35,821 bases of DNA from an uncultured Pelosinus sp. Its GTDB lineage: Bacteria; Bacillota; Negativicutes; Sporomusales; Acetonemataceae. Below, piece after piece: positions 25,123 through 32,846 of the stretch. Where the stretch lies: assembly GCA_900542835.1 (NCBI GenBank), contig UQPB01000036.1, positions 1 to 35,821 of the forward strand, written 5' to 3'. Both the position numbers and the translations under genes were made by a program. The notes under the pieces are model-generated. The model was not told the DNA's origin. It made no database searches and saw only the letters and a list, made by a program, of their open reading frames with translations. The first letter of the stretch is position 1, and each line of letters begins with the position of its first letter.

Positions 25123-25178
25123 GCAAAAACAGCCGGAGTGTACCGTGGCAAACCACGGTACACTCCGGCTGTTTTTGC
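25123..25178. terminator. Perfect bidirectional terminator, 26-bp arms
   Basis: Positions 25123-25148 and 25153-25178 are exact reverse complements with a 4-base loop CAAA. The outer ends are GCAAAAAC and GTTTTTGC, giving A/T runs for both directions. It lies 8 bases after the alcohol dehydrogenase and 9 bases after pduN, which converge. Confidence 0.95.
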
Positions 25179-25187
25179 TTGCAGCAG

Positions 25188-25469
25188 TCAGCTTTTCTCC
25201 GAATTATCCAATTCGATGCTGTCGACAATGCCGACAATAGCCGCATCAATAGCGCTGTTGCCGTCATGCTTCACCTGGCGGGCAGAACTGCCGCCAACCA
25301 CCAGTACCGTTTCGCCAGCCCCGGCGCCAACCGTGTCGATGGCTACCTGCAGCGCCGCCGTATGCGAATTATTCAGGGCCAGCGGTTGAACAATCAATAG
25401 TTTATTGCCAACCAGGCTTTCATGCTTCTGGGTTGCGACGACCATCCCCACTACTTTTCCTAGCCACAT
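25188..25469 (-). CDS. pduN: Microcompartment vertex protein PduN/EutN
   Basis: A 93-residue protein of the EutN/CcmL/PduN family that forms pentamers closing the vertices of the polyhedral shell. The signature start MWLGKVVGMVVATQKHESL and the loop DTVGAGAGETVLVVGGSSAR are clear. In most pdu operons it lies between pduM and pduO; here that gap is empty and the gene sits 8 kb upstream of the operon on the same strand. The ribosome binding site is GGGGGAT. It is needed for shell closure, so it must be co-expressed with the operon by separate means. Confidence 0.94.
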   Translation of the reverse strand: MWLGKVVGMVVATQKHESLVGNKLLIVQPLALNNSHTAALQVAIDTVGAGAGETVLVVGGSSARQVKHDGNSAIDAAIVGIVDSIELDNSEKS

Positions 25470-25640
25470 TGCCGATCCCCCCTGCTCCGTTGCTGTGCGT
25501 TGCCCGCATCTACCTATTTATCGGTCGGCACCGCCGTTTCCTACGGAATATTTTGTTGGGTTGTCAGACTTTCTTGCGTCAGACGCATTGCCGGTACATT
25601 GATTGCAGGTTTGAGGCCAATGCGCTCCATGCCTCTGTAC

Positions 25641-26111
25641 TTAAATAAACCGGAACTGTTTCATCCAGGCCATCAGAATGCACTGCGGATATCGGGGAGA
25701 AACATCCTCAAGCGGCCGGACCTCGATCAGCAAATCGTGTTTGCGCGTACGTTCGGCCAGCAGCAGCGCGCCGTCCACGCTCCACAGATCGGCGTAATGG
25801 GTCGCGCCTTCGCCGCTGAGGAATTCAATCCCTTCAACAAACACGGTTCTGTCCGGCGTCAGGCTGTCGCGGAAGGCGCGGACGTCCTCCTCCGGCCAGT
25901 CCTCCAGCCACAGCTGGGCGCTGTTGATCCGGACAAAATCAGCCAAACTGAGGTTTTGTTTAAAGCGCCAGTTGATGCCGTACGATTTAAGATAATTGTC
26001 GAAATCACCACGCTGCATTGGCAGCTGCGCATAGGTATCGGTCATCTGTTCCCAGGCGGCGGTGCACGCCTTAGCCTGTTTACGCATCGTATCGTCATGT
26101 TTAATGATCAT
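25641..26111 (-). CDS. Hypothetical protein upstream of pduN
   Basis: A 156-residue soluble protein I do not recognise. It has no signal peptide or membrane segment and is rich in W, D and aromatic residues (for example QLWLEDWPEEDVRAFRDSL, ATHYADLWSVDGALL). It ends with ILMAWMKQFRFI. It is transcribed toward pduN with a 171-base gap and no terminator seen between them, so they may be co-transcribed. The ribosome binding site (GCGGGTG) is weak. Base composition matches the surrounding genes. No function is proposed. Confidence 0.7.
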   Translation of the reverse strand: MIIKHDDTMRKQAKACTAAWEQMTDTYAQLPMQRGDFDNYLKSYGINWRFKQNLSLADFVRINSAQLWLEDWPEEDVRAFRDSLTPDRTVFVEGIEFLSGEGATHYADLWSVDGALLLAERTRKHDLLIEVRPLEDVSPRYPQCILMAWMKQFRFI

Positions 26112-26314
26112 CTTACACCCGCTTTCGCCGCCGGGTCTCCATGCGGCTTGTTATTGGCTGCCGGCCTGTGCGTAAGGCAAAGCACCAGCCTGTATGTCTT
26201 TTTTGATTCGCTTTAATGGCTGCAGAATCCTGCCCCACAGCGGCACCCCCGTTATTTGTCCGGCGGCGCGACTGCGGTTTTACGCGCCCCGGCGCCGGAG
26301 CCGCCTTTCCACGC

Positions 26315-26343
26315 TTGCAATTTAGGGATTATCATATTAAAAT
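26315..26343 (+). promoter_or_regulatory. Promoter of the LysR gene
   Basis: TTGCAA (26315-26320) and TAAAAT (26338-26343) with a 17-bp spacer, 30 bases before the LysR start. The region 26112-26314, between divergent genes, shows nothing else recognisable. Confidence 0.45.
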
Positions 26344-26372
26344 AGCGCTAATTACACTGTCCGGAGGCAGCC

Positions 26373-27281
26373 ATGAATACAATTGAAATTGAGGCCTTTT
26401 TAGCTATTATTCGTCATGGCAATCTGACCGAAGCGGCAAAGGCGCTGTTTATATCGCAATCGACGCTCAGTCACCGCCTGCTTGAACTGGAGAAGGAAGT
26501 GGGTGTAAACCTGATTGAGCGCGGCCGTGGCGGCAAGAGCCTGGTCCTGACCGACTACGGCAAAAAATTTCTTGTGTTGGCCAGGCGCTGGGAAGGACTG
26601 GTGCAGGAAACCGGCCAGATCCGTTTGCAGACAAATCCGATCACACTGGCGATCGGGGCGGTCGATACGTTTCACACCTTTATTTTGCCCCCTGTCTATC
26701 AGGCGTTATCCGCTCATACGCCCACAATAAGCCTTGATTTAAAAACGCATAACTCCACAGAATTGTACCTGCAGGTGGACCGCGGCGAAATCGACGTCGG
26801 CTTCACCCTGTTTTATCTGCCGATGCGCAATATCACCGTTGAAAAATTTTACACCGAGCCCCGGGTTGTCCTGCGAAGCGAACAGTCCCCCGGCGCCAGC
26901 GGCGGCGTCATCGCCCCGGCCGACCTTGATCCGGCCAGCGAGATCTTTTTTGTCGGTGATACCGCATTCCACAGCTGGTACCAGTGCTGGAAAGGAGCCA
27001 AGGGCTATCCCGCGCTCCGCGTCGACACCACCCAATTATTATTATCCTTGCTGAACAGGCCCGGTTACTGGTCGATCGTGCCCATGTGCATCGCCCAGAA
27101 GCTGGCTTCTATGGGCGCTTACGCCTATTACCGCCTGGAAGATTCGCCGCCGCAGCGAATCTGTTACAAGATTCAGTCCCAATATCCTAAACCCGGCGTC
27201 CTCGAGGGCATCCGCATCCTCGACGGGTATCTGGATTCAATTATTCCGCCGGCCGCACCACTGGCTTTAAGTAAGCACTGA
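26373..27281 (+). CDS. LysR family transcriptional regulator
   Basis: A 302-residue LysR-type regulator. The N-terminal winged helix-turn-helix is clear (IEAFLAIIRHGNLTEAAKAL, then FISQSTLSHRLLELEKEVG). The effector-binding domain runs from about residue 90 (ITLAIGAVDTFHTFILPPVY) to the end. It precedes, in the same direction, an aminotransferase, a RidA protein, a cysteine hydrolase and a DapA-like lyase, and probably controls them; the effector is unknown. The ATG follows CCGGAGG. Confidence 0.92.
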   Translation: MNTIEIEAFLAIIRHGNLTEAAKALFISQSTLSHRLLELEKEVGVNLIERGRGGKSLVLTDYGKKFLVLARRWEGLVQETGQIRLQTNPITLAIGAVDTFHTFILPPVYQALSAHTPTISLDLKTHNSTELYLQVDRGEIDVGFTLFYLPMRNITVEKFYTEPRVVLRSEQSPGASGGVIAPADLDPASEIFFVGDTAFHSWYQCWKGAKGYPALRVDTTQLLLSLLNRPGYWSIVPMCIAQKLASMGAYAYYRLEDSPPQRICYKIQSQYPKPGVLEGIRILDGYLDSIIPPAAPLALSKH

Positions 27282-27308
27282 ACTGATTTATTTAATCGGC
27301 GCTTACTT
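27269..27308. repeat. Inverted repeat at the end of the LysR gene
   Basis: AAGTAAGC (27269-27276) and GCTTACTT (27301-27308) are perfect 8-base arms around 24 bases, overlapping the LysR stop. The left arm contains, on the minus strand, the CAGTGCTTAC core of the repeats at 22-52 and 32089-32119. It could be a weak terminator or a protein site; there is no T-run. Confidence 0.4.
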
Positions 27309-27380
27309 AGATTAGACCTGCGCGAACAGCGCTGCCCGCGAATAATCAAATTTTCAATAATTAAAGCCAAACTATTTCAT

Positions 27381-27410
27381 TTTACTTTACCTGCCGCCGC
27401 TGCGTATAAT
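27381..27410 (+). promoter_or_regulatory. Promoter of the aminotransferase-RidA genes
   Basis: TATAAT (27405-27410) is a perfect -10 element; TTTACT (27381-27386) at 18 bp is a plausible -35. It is 66 bases before the aminotransferase start. Confidence 0.5.
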
Positions 27411-27476
27411 CGTGGTAACATACGGTGTCTTTTTTATGAAGCCGCCGTAAATTGATGCTACGAGGTGATCCGTAAT

Positions 27477-28691
27477 ATGACTGTATTACTCGACAAGTTT
27501 TCCCGGCTGGGCGTCGATAATGCCCCCGGTCAGGAGAGCCGCCAGACCGTCGGCAGCCTCCAACTGCGAGGAGAACGCATTGACGGCACGGCAGTCGACT
27601 TCTCCCATGGCGATGTCAACGCCAACGCGTTCGAGCCCATTCCCGGTTCCCTGGAGGCGTTCGTTGCCGGCGTTGGCCGCGGCGGCGGACAGGCGTACAC
27701 CGAGTACCGCGGCTGCGGCCCGGCCCGGGCAGACCTCGCCCAAAAGCTGGCCGCGTTCACCGGCGCCCCGGTCTGTGCCGATACGGAGCTGATTATTACA
27801 CCCGGTACGCAGGGGGCTTTATTTCTGGCCATGGGCGCCACCGTTGCCAGAGGCGATAAGGTAGCAATTGTGCAGCCCGACTATTTTGCCAACCGGAAGC
27901 TGGTGGAATTTTTTGATGGGGAAGTTGTACCGGTACAGCTGCGTTATCTGGGGACAACGGCGGCGGCCGGCCTCGATCTGGACCAGCTTGAGGCCGCTTT
28001 TCAAGCCGGCGCCAGACTATTTTTATTCTCCAACCCCAATAATCCGGCGGGGATCATTTACTCACCCGCCGAAATCAGCGCTATCGCCGCCCTGGCGAGG
28101 ACCTACGGGGCGACGGTTATTGTTGACGAGCTCTATTCCCGCCTGCTCTATGACGGCAGAACCTATACGCATCTGCGGGCAATAGCCGGCACTCCGGATA
28201 ATGTCATCACCATTATCGGCCCCTCAAAAACTGAATCGCTTAGCGGCTACCGGGTCGGTACAGCTTTCGGCTCAGCCAGGCTCATTGACAGGATGGAAAA
28301 GCTGCAGGCCATCGTATCCCTGCGCGCCGCCGGCTACAGCCAGGCGGTGCTGCAGACCTGGTTCAACGAGCCGGCGGGCTGGATGGCGGAACGCATTGCC
28401 CGTCACCAGGAAATCCGCGACGCTTTGCTGACCATTTTGCGCGGCGTGGCCGGCCTGGAGGCCCGGACGCCGGAAGCCGGCAGCTACCTCTTCCCGCGGC
28501 TTCCGGCCATGGCTGTACCGCTGCCGGATTTCATCAAGGCCCTGCGGCTGCAGGCAGGCGTAACCGTAACGCCGGGCACGGAGTTTGGCCCGTTTACGGA
28601 CAGCTTCCGCCTGAACTTCTCGCAGAACCGGGAAGCGGCGATCCAGGCGATCGAGCGCACGGCGATACTGATCGAGAGGTATCGGCAATGA
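27477..28691 (+). CDS. Class I/II PLP-dependent aminotransferase
   Basis: A 404-residue fold-type I aminotransferase. The phosphate-binding TPGTQGALFLAMGATVARG, the cofactor region FSNPNNPAGIIYSPAEI, the aspartate stretch VIVDELYSRLLYDG, and the PLP lysine in GPSKTESLSGYRVG are all there, with the terminal FRLNFSQNREAA arginine region that binds the substrate carboxylate. The amino donor is not predictable from sequence. ATG 27477 is 9 bases after GAGGTGA; a GTG four codons before overlaps that site. It overlaps the next gene by ATGA. Confidence 0.9.
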   Translation: MTVLLDKFSRLGVDNAPGQESRQTVGSLQLRGERIDGTAVDFSHGDVNANAFEPIPGSLEAFVAGVGRGGGQAYTEYRGCGPARADLAQKLAAFTGAPVCADTELIITPGTQGALFLAMGATVARGDKVAIVQPDYFANRKLVEFFDGEVVPVQLRYLGTTAAAGLDLDQLEAAFQAGARLFLFSNPNNPAGIIYSPAEISAIAALARTYGATVIVDELYSRLLYDGRTYTHLRAIAGTPDNVITIIGPSKTESLSGYRVGTAFGSARLIDRMEKLQAIVSLRAAGYSQAVLQTWFNEPAGWMAERIARHQEIRDALLTILRGVAGLEARTPEAGSYLFPRLPAMAVPLPDFIKALRLQAGVTVTPGTEFGPFTDSFRLNFSQNREAAIQAIERTAILIERYRQ

Positions 28692-29113
28692 CCACCGCGA
28701 CGCCGGCTCCTGTTCCCCAGGGCAACTACGTGGCCGCCACCCGTCACGGCGAGCTTGTCTATACCGCCGGAATGACGCCGCGGCGGCAAGGCCGGCTGAT
28801 GTTCAGCGGCAAGGTCAGCGCCGCTGCGGTCGACGCCTATGGCGACGCGGTCAGACTGGCGGCCGCCAATGCGCTTACCGCCGCCCGCAGCCTGCTCACC
28901 GGTGATGAAAACGTGCTGAAAATTCTCAGCCTCACTGTATTCATCGCCTCTGAGGACGGCTTTCAGGCCCATTCGCAGCTGGCCGACTTTGCCTCAGACT
29001 ATCTGCGGCAGGAAATCGGCGCCGGCGGCGTTGGCAGCCGGGCAGCTGTCGGCGTTGCTTCACTGCCCGGCAATGCCCCTGTGGAAATTCAGCTCATCGC
29101 CGTCGTCGGCTGA
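28688..29113 (+). CDS. RidA/YjgF family protein
   Basis: A 141-residue RidA-superfamily protein (GELVYTAGMTPRR at the start, then LLTGDENVLKILSLTVFIAS, and SRAAVGVASLPGNAPVEIQL at the end). RidA proteins hydrolyse reactive enamine/imine intermediates released by PLP enzymes. The start overlaps the aminotransferase stop (ATGA), so the two are translationally coupled and probably act on the same intermediate. The first subgroup arginine in the C-terminal segment is present (GSRAAVG), in keeping with an active deaminase or related hydrolase. Confidence 0.9.
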   Translation: MTTATPAPVPQGNYVAATRHGELVYTAGMTPRRQGRLMFSGKVSAAAVDAYGDAVRLAAANALTAARSLLTGDENVLKILSLTVFIASEDGFQAHSQLADFASDYLRQEIGAGGVGSRAAVGVASLPGNAPVEIQLIAVVG

Positions 29114-29198
29114 CAAGACGGAGTAACCTATGTGGGTGTCGTGAAAAGGACAGCGGGTACGCTGCCACGGAGGCTCACGAAGTAGTATTTTGCCTTAG

Positions 29199-29232
29199 CA
29201 AAAGGAGTTTGTAGAAAAACAAACTCCTTTTG
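29199..29232 (+). terminator. Terminator after the RidA gene
   Basis: CAAAAGGAGTTTG (29199-29211) pairs perfectly with CAAACTCCTTTTG (29220-29232) around an 8-base loop. It ends the aminotransferase-RidA transcript; the rest of 29114-29425 shows no gene. A-rich on the left side, it may also work in reverse. Confidence 0.75.
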
Positions 29233-29425
29233 TATATCCTATCTGCTTCGCATCCCCCGTGTTCAACCGTTTCCGGCTTTCCGGACGCTTGCGGCAGCCG
29301 CTTAATTTGTTAAAGCCTTGTTTCCAGGCCAGTTGCACACCATCCGGCTATTGGCAGGGAATCGGCGCCGTGGCGGAGAATGTCTGTTATCATAATAACG
29401 CACGTCTGAAGGGAGTGTCCGTAAG

Positions 29426-29962
29426 ATGCGAATTGAAGCAGCCGATTCCCTGGTATTAATTATCGACATGCAGGAAAAACTGCTGCCGCACATTGACCGC
29501 GGCGAGGAGATTACGGCCAAAGCCAGCCTGCTGCTGGCGGGAACGGCCGCGCTTGGCCTGCCGCGGCTGGCTGCCAGGCAGTACCCCAAGGGTCTGGGCG
29601 ATACGGTCGCCGCCATCAGCTCCTATTTCGATACCTACTGGGATAAAACCAGCTTCAGCTGCTGCGGCAGCGAACCGCTGCTGGCCCAGCTGCAGCAAAG
29701 CGGCAAAAATAAAATCATCCTGGCCGGGGTGGAAAGCCACGTCTGCGTTCTCCAGACAGCTATCGACCTCAAGGCAGCCGGCTTTTTACCGGTAATTGCA
29801 GCCGACGCCACCGGCTCCCGCCGCGATGGCGATTACCGGATTGCCCTGCGGCGGCTGGAGCAGGAGGGCGCTCTCCTGACAACCGTTGAGTCAATCCTGT
29901 TCGAGCTTTGCCGCCAGGCCGGTTCGGAAGCGTTCAAAACCATTTCGCAGCTGGTTAAGTAG
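29426..29962 (+). CDS. Isochorismatase-like cysteine hydrolase
   Basis: A 178-residue member of the isochorismatase/nicotinamidase superfamily. The family catalytic triad is present: D14 (LVLIIDMQEKLLP), K74 (WDKTSFSCCG) and C107 (GVESHVCVLQTAIDL), with the cis-peptide GVESHV. Members hydrolyse amides or carbamoyl groups (nicotinamide, N-carbamoyl amino acids, ureidoacrylate). The closest look is to the YcaC-like group. It is 23 bases upstream of the DapA-like gene, so they form one unit. The ribosome binding site is AAGGGAG. Confidence 0.88.
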   Translation: MRIEAADSLVLIIDMQEKLLPHIDRGEEITAKASLLLAGTAALGLPRLAARQYPKGLGDTVAAISSYFDTYWDKTSFSCCGSEPLLAQLQQSGKNKIILAGVESHVCVLQTAIDLKAAGFLPVIAADATGSRRDGDYRIALRRLEQEGALLTTVESILFELCRQAGSEAFKTISQLVK

Positions 29963-29985
29963 CATGCTGATGAGGAGGAATACCT

Positions 29986-30897
29986 GTGACAACCCCTTTG
30001 TTTAAAGGAATAATTCCGCCGGTGCCGACTATCCTTGACGGGCAAGGACGGCTGGATAAACCGGGGATGAGCCGCATGATCGACCATCTGGTCGCCTCCG
30101 GCGGCGTCAACTGCCTGTTTTTTGTTGGCAGCGCCGGCGAGTTCAGCCAGATGCCGGCCGCTATGCGCCGGGAGGTCGCCGCCTTTTGCGTCGGCTATGT
30201 CGATGGCCGCCTGCCGGTTCTTGTCGGCGCAGCGGCGCCGGGAACCGGCGAAACCATCGCTTTTGCCAGTCACGCCAAAGAAATCGGCGCCGACGGTGTA
30301 GTCATCGTCAATCCCTACTATGCCCTCCTCAGTGAAGACAATATCTACAACCACTACCGCACCGTAACCGAAGCCGTCGATATTCCGATTATTGTCTATA
30401 ACTTCCCGGCCCTGACCAATCAGAATCTATCGGTGGAGCTGCTGCTGCGGCTGGCGCTGGAGTTTCCCCGCATTGTCGGTGTCAAGGATACGGTAGACAC
30501 AGTCCGCCACACCCGCGACCTGATCAACGCGGTTAAACCGCTGCGTCCCGACTTTTCGGTACTGGCCGGCTTTGACGAATACATGCTGGAAACGCTGATT
30601 ATGGGCGGCGACGGCGGCTTTCCCTCCGGCGCCAACTTCGCGCCGGCGCTGTACGGCGAATTTTACCGAGCCTTCCTCGCCAACAACGGCAACCGCGTAC
30701 TGGAGCTGCAGAAGCGGATTACGTATGCGCCGTCCATTTTCAGTCTGGAAGCGCCGTTTTACAGTGTGGTCAAGGAGGCGGTGCGGATGACCGGCGTCGC
30801 TATTCCAACACATGTACTGCCGCCGGCGGCGCCGCTGTCCGAAGCCAAAAAACAAATTGTCCGCGAGGCGCTGCTGGCAATGGGCGTCCTAAGCTAA
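29986..30897 (+). CDS. DapA/NanA family aldolase-lyase
   Basis: A 303-residue class I aldolase of the DapA/N-acetylneuraminate lyase family. The Schiff-base lysine is K167 (IVGVKDTVDT), the tyrosine Y138 (IIVYNFPALTNQN), and the pyruvate-carboxylate loop reads GSAGEFSQ at 48-55, where true DapA has GTTGE. This points to a catabolic aldolase or dehydratase, not lysine biosynthesis. The start is GTG, 8 bases after GAGGAGG. It is the last gene of the plus-strand cassette. The substrate is unknown. Confidence 0.88.
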   Translation: MTTPLFKGIIPPVPTILDGQGRLDKPGMSRMIDHLVASGGVNCLFFVGSAGEFSQMPAAMRREVAAFCVGYVDGRLPVLVGAAAPGTGETIAFASHAKEIGADGVVIVNPYYALLSEDNIYNHYRTVTEAVDIPIIVYNFPALTNQNLSVELLLRLALEFPRIVGVKDTVDTVRHTRDLINAVKPLRPDFSVLAGFDEYMLETLIMGGDGGFPSGANFAPALYGEFYRAFLANNGNRVLELQKRITYAPSIFSLEAPFYSVVKEAVRMTGVAIPTHVLPPAAPLSEAKKQIVREALLAMGVLS

Positions 30898-30898
30898 C

Positions 30899-30948
30899 AC
30901 AGGGAGTGGCGCCGCCGGTTCACCCGAACCGGCGGCGCCACTCCCTGT
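30899..30948. terminator. Strong terminator, perfect 23-bp arms
   Basis: Positions 30899-30921 and 30926-30948 are exact reverse complements with a 4-base loop; AAATTTGTCTTTT follows on the plus strand. It lies two bases after the DapA-like stop and 26 bases after the convergent SUFU-domain gene, and probably serves mainly the plus strand. Confidence 0.9.
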
Positions 30949-30973
30949 AAATTTGTCTTTTCCCCGCGTATGA

Positions 30974-32053
30974 TTAATCCGCCGGCGGCACAAATTCAAC
31001 CTCGATAAATTCACCGCTTTCATTGCGGACAAAAGCACTGCTATAACCGGCTGTCAGCAACGGAATAACAGCCGGATCGTAGTTAGCGATGGTATTGAGT
31101 GAATAAACCCCGGCATTTTCCGGATTATCCATATAGTCGTCGTCCTCGTCCCCTGCGGTAAACCGCCAGCCGCTGTCATAGCTTTCCTTATCCGGCTCGG
31201 GAGCTTCCCGGTACAGGTAACCAACCTTCGCCCCATCCACGACAATGCGGTCAGTCGCCAGACAGCCCATGGGCTGCTCCCAGCTAAACAAATCCTGTAT
31301 TTGTTCCGCCTGCAACGCAAAAGTCTTTTGCGGCTTGCCGCCAACAACACAGGGGCGGGAAATATCAAGTACCACGGGGAATCCGCCAAAAGCCTCCTCC
31401 AGCCCTTCTGCGCCGTTGCGCAGCTTATACTGCAGCTCCTCTTCATAGAGAGGCACCAACTGCCAGAAGGCCACCGCTTCACCGCTTGGCAGCGCAGCGC
31501 TGATACTATCCTCGCCAAAGTAATCCGGCGCTGTCAGCAGTACACTGCTAAGCAAAGTGTTTTCAGCCACAGCCTCTCCGGCCGGTACCGTATGGCCCCA
31601 GCCCAGCCAGGTAGCATTCGTCAGGGAAAAACGCGCCAGTATTTTCAGCCAGCGCAAGGGCCAGTAGAACCGTTCCTCTTTACTGTGAATATCCCAGTCC
31701 TTGGGAAGACTGATGAGAAATTCCGCACGCTTGGGGCCGGAGTAGCCGGCCGGGACCTCCATGCGATAAGCTCCCGCCCCCATTGTAATCAGGGTATAAA
31801 AATCATGCCCCGGCCGCGGTTCTAAAATCAGCAAATCAATATGCAAATCCGGAGAGACAATTTCATGAAAGACGTTCTGGTATTCGCCGAAATGGCGGGC
31901 AACATGCTGTTCGATAGCGTCCAGCTCAGCCTCGCTGTATAAAAGCGGGAGCTGGTCACCTGCTTTCTCAGTTTTGTTCTCCCAAACACCGGCAGCCTCT
32001 CCTTTGGAAAGCTTTATGCCTAAAGCCGACTTGACCAAAGTAAGCAGACCCAA
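30974..32053 (-). CDS. SUFU-domain plus Imm33-type (DUF2185) protein, probable immunity protein
   Basis: A 359-residue protein. About residues 35-200 form a suppressor-of-fused domain (VARHFGEYQNVFHEIVSPDLHIDLLIL, then DFYTLITMGAGAY), and about 265-357 a DUF2185/Imm33 domain (DRIVVDGAKVGYLYREAP, SGWRFTAGDEDDDYMDN, NTIANYDPAVIPLL). Both are known as immunity proteins in bacterial polymorphic toxin systems, so this fusion is a probable immunity protein, though no partner toxin adjoins it. A cognate may lie in the toxin region to the right. The start is TTG: an in-frame stop lies just upstream, GGGAG is 11 bases away, and nearby ATGs are out of frame. Confidence 0.8.
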   Translation of the reverse strand: MGLLTLVKSALGIKLSKGEAAGVWENKTEKAGDQLPLLYSEAELDAIEQHVARHFGEYQNVFHEIVSPDLHIDLLILEPRPGHDFYTLITMGAGAYRMEVPAGYSGPKRAEFLISLPKDWDIHSKEERFYWPLRWLKILARFSLTNATWLGWGHTVPAGEAVAENTLLSSVLLTAPDYFGEDSISAALPSGEAVAFWQLVPLYEEELQYKLRNGAEGLEEAFGGFPVVLDISRPCVVGGKPQKTFALQAEQIQDLFSWEQPMGCLATDRIVVDGAKVGYLYREAPEPDKESYDSGWRFTAGDEDDDYMDNPENAGVYSLNTIANYDPAVIPLLTAGYSSAFVRNESGEFIEVEFVPPAD

Positions 32054-32088
32054 GCCGCATCATCTCCCTTTTTATCTATGCCGGGCAG

Positions 32089-32119
32089 GCTGCGCTGCGG
32101 GCATTAATCAGTGCTTACC
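32089..32119 (+). repeat. 31-bp dispersed repeat, copy 2
   Basis: Second copy of the 22-52 repeat, 28 of 31 bases identical. It begins 35 bases upstream of the SUFU-protein start, in the intergenic gap. Confidence 0.6.
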
Positions 32120-32360
32120 GGGTTAATTTCAACTGCTTTTAGGGAGTTTCCTGGGGACTTTTTTCCCTGTTTTCCAAAATGCGCACCTTTCTTCCCAGCA
32201 TCTCTCTTGCCCCCGTTCAACCGTATAGAGATATGGAAGCAGCAAAAAAAGCTGACGCCCTCTCGTCTTTGGCATCTGAATCCACGGTGGCAGTGGATTA
32301 AATAGCAATATTTCTACAATTTTTATATTTTCTAGCAGGTCTTCTGTTATAAGTCCCGAA
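32120..32360. other. Intergenic stretch, nothing recognised
   Basis: A gene-free stretch between the SUFU-protein gene and the IS110 remnant. A 64-codon open frame lies on the plus strand (32111-32305) with no ribosome binding site and no recognisable product. Confidence 0.5.
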
Positions 32361-32607
32361 TTATAGCATGGTATTTCTTTGTAAAGCCTGCAAAGTAACA
32401 GTCAAGGGGATGCGAAAAAAGTAGCAACCCGTGTGCTCCAGAATGACCCTTGTCTCACCGTTCAGGCTTTTGAGGTAATTTGGCCAGATCCCTGAGTTCG
32501 CTGGCGGTGTGGCGCACCTCGCAAAGCTTAGATACCACTTCACCCAAAAGATGGCAACGGCGAAAATGCTCTTGCCTTTGGCCATCAGACCCTTTGCGCT
32601 CTCATTC
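32361..32607 (-). mobile_element. IS110-family transposase remnant (N-terminal part, frameshifted)
   Basis: The minus strand preserves pieces of the N-terminal DEDD part of an IS110 transposase in two frames. The first frame gives MAKGKSIFAVAIF; a shift near 32541-32548 moves to GEVVSKLCEVRHTASELRD; a shift back near 32472-32482 gives LKSLNGETRVILEHTG. These three pieces join to the usual family order (AKGKS..., FGEVV...EVRHT, LKSL..ETRV..EHTG). The C-terminal Ser-type part is missing. It is thus a dead fragment, a sign of past insertion in this island. Confidence 0.85.
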
Positions 32608-32627
32608 TAGCATTTTAGGCACCAACG

Positions 32628-32662
32628 CGGAAAAGAACATGGCTGGTTCATGTTCTTTTCCG
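32628..32662. repeat. Perfect 14-bp-arm hairpin beside the IS110 remnant
   Basis: CGGAAAAGAACATG (32628-32641) and CATGTTCTTTTCCG (32649-32662) with a 7-base loop. There is no T-run. It could be a remnant of a terminator or of element-end structure. Confidence 0.5.
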
Positions 32663-32688
32663 AAATCTATAGTAACAGGAGGCTATCA

Positions 32689-32718
32689 ATGAACATGCCA
32701 GCTCACACTTACCTTTAG
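32689..32718 (+). other. Nine-codon reading frame with strong ribosome binding site
   Basis: ATG at 32689 follows AGGAGG (32677-32682) at good spacing, encodes MNMPAHTYL and stops directly at the terminator that follows. It may be the cut-down start of a lost gene. A functional leader peptide is possible but unsupported. Confidence 0.3.
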
Positions 32719-32746
32719 CACGGTTTGAATAAGCCGTGCTTTTTTT
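32717..32746 (+). terminator. Intrinsic terminator
   Basis: AGCACGG (32717-32723) pairs with CCGTGCT (32734-32740) around a 10-base loop and is followed by seven T. It ends whatever plus-strand transcript covers 32660-32716. Confidence 0.8.
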
Positions 32747-32846
32747 GTCGAATTTTGTCTCAACAATGCCGGGCATTCCTAACGTTGCCTGTAAAGATAG
32801 AATGCCGCCATCCTATAGTTCTATTATTGAAAGGGGCGTTTATACA

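Noticed and set aside
32111..32305. 64-codon plus-strand frame next to the SUFU gene
   Set aside because: No ribosome binding site; composition unlike protein-coding sequence.
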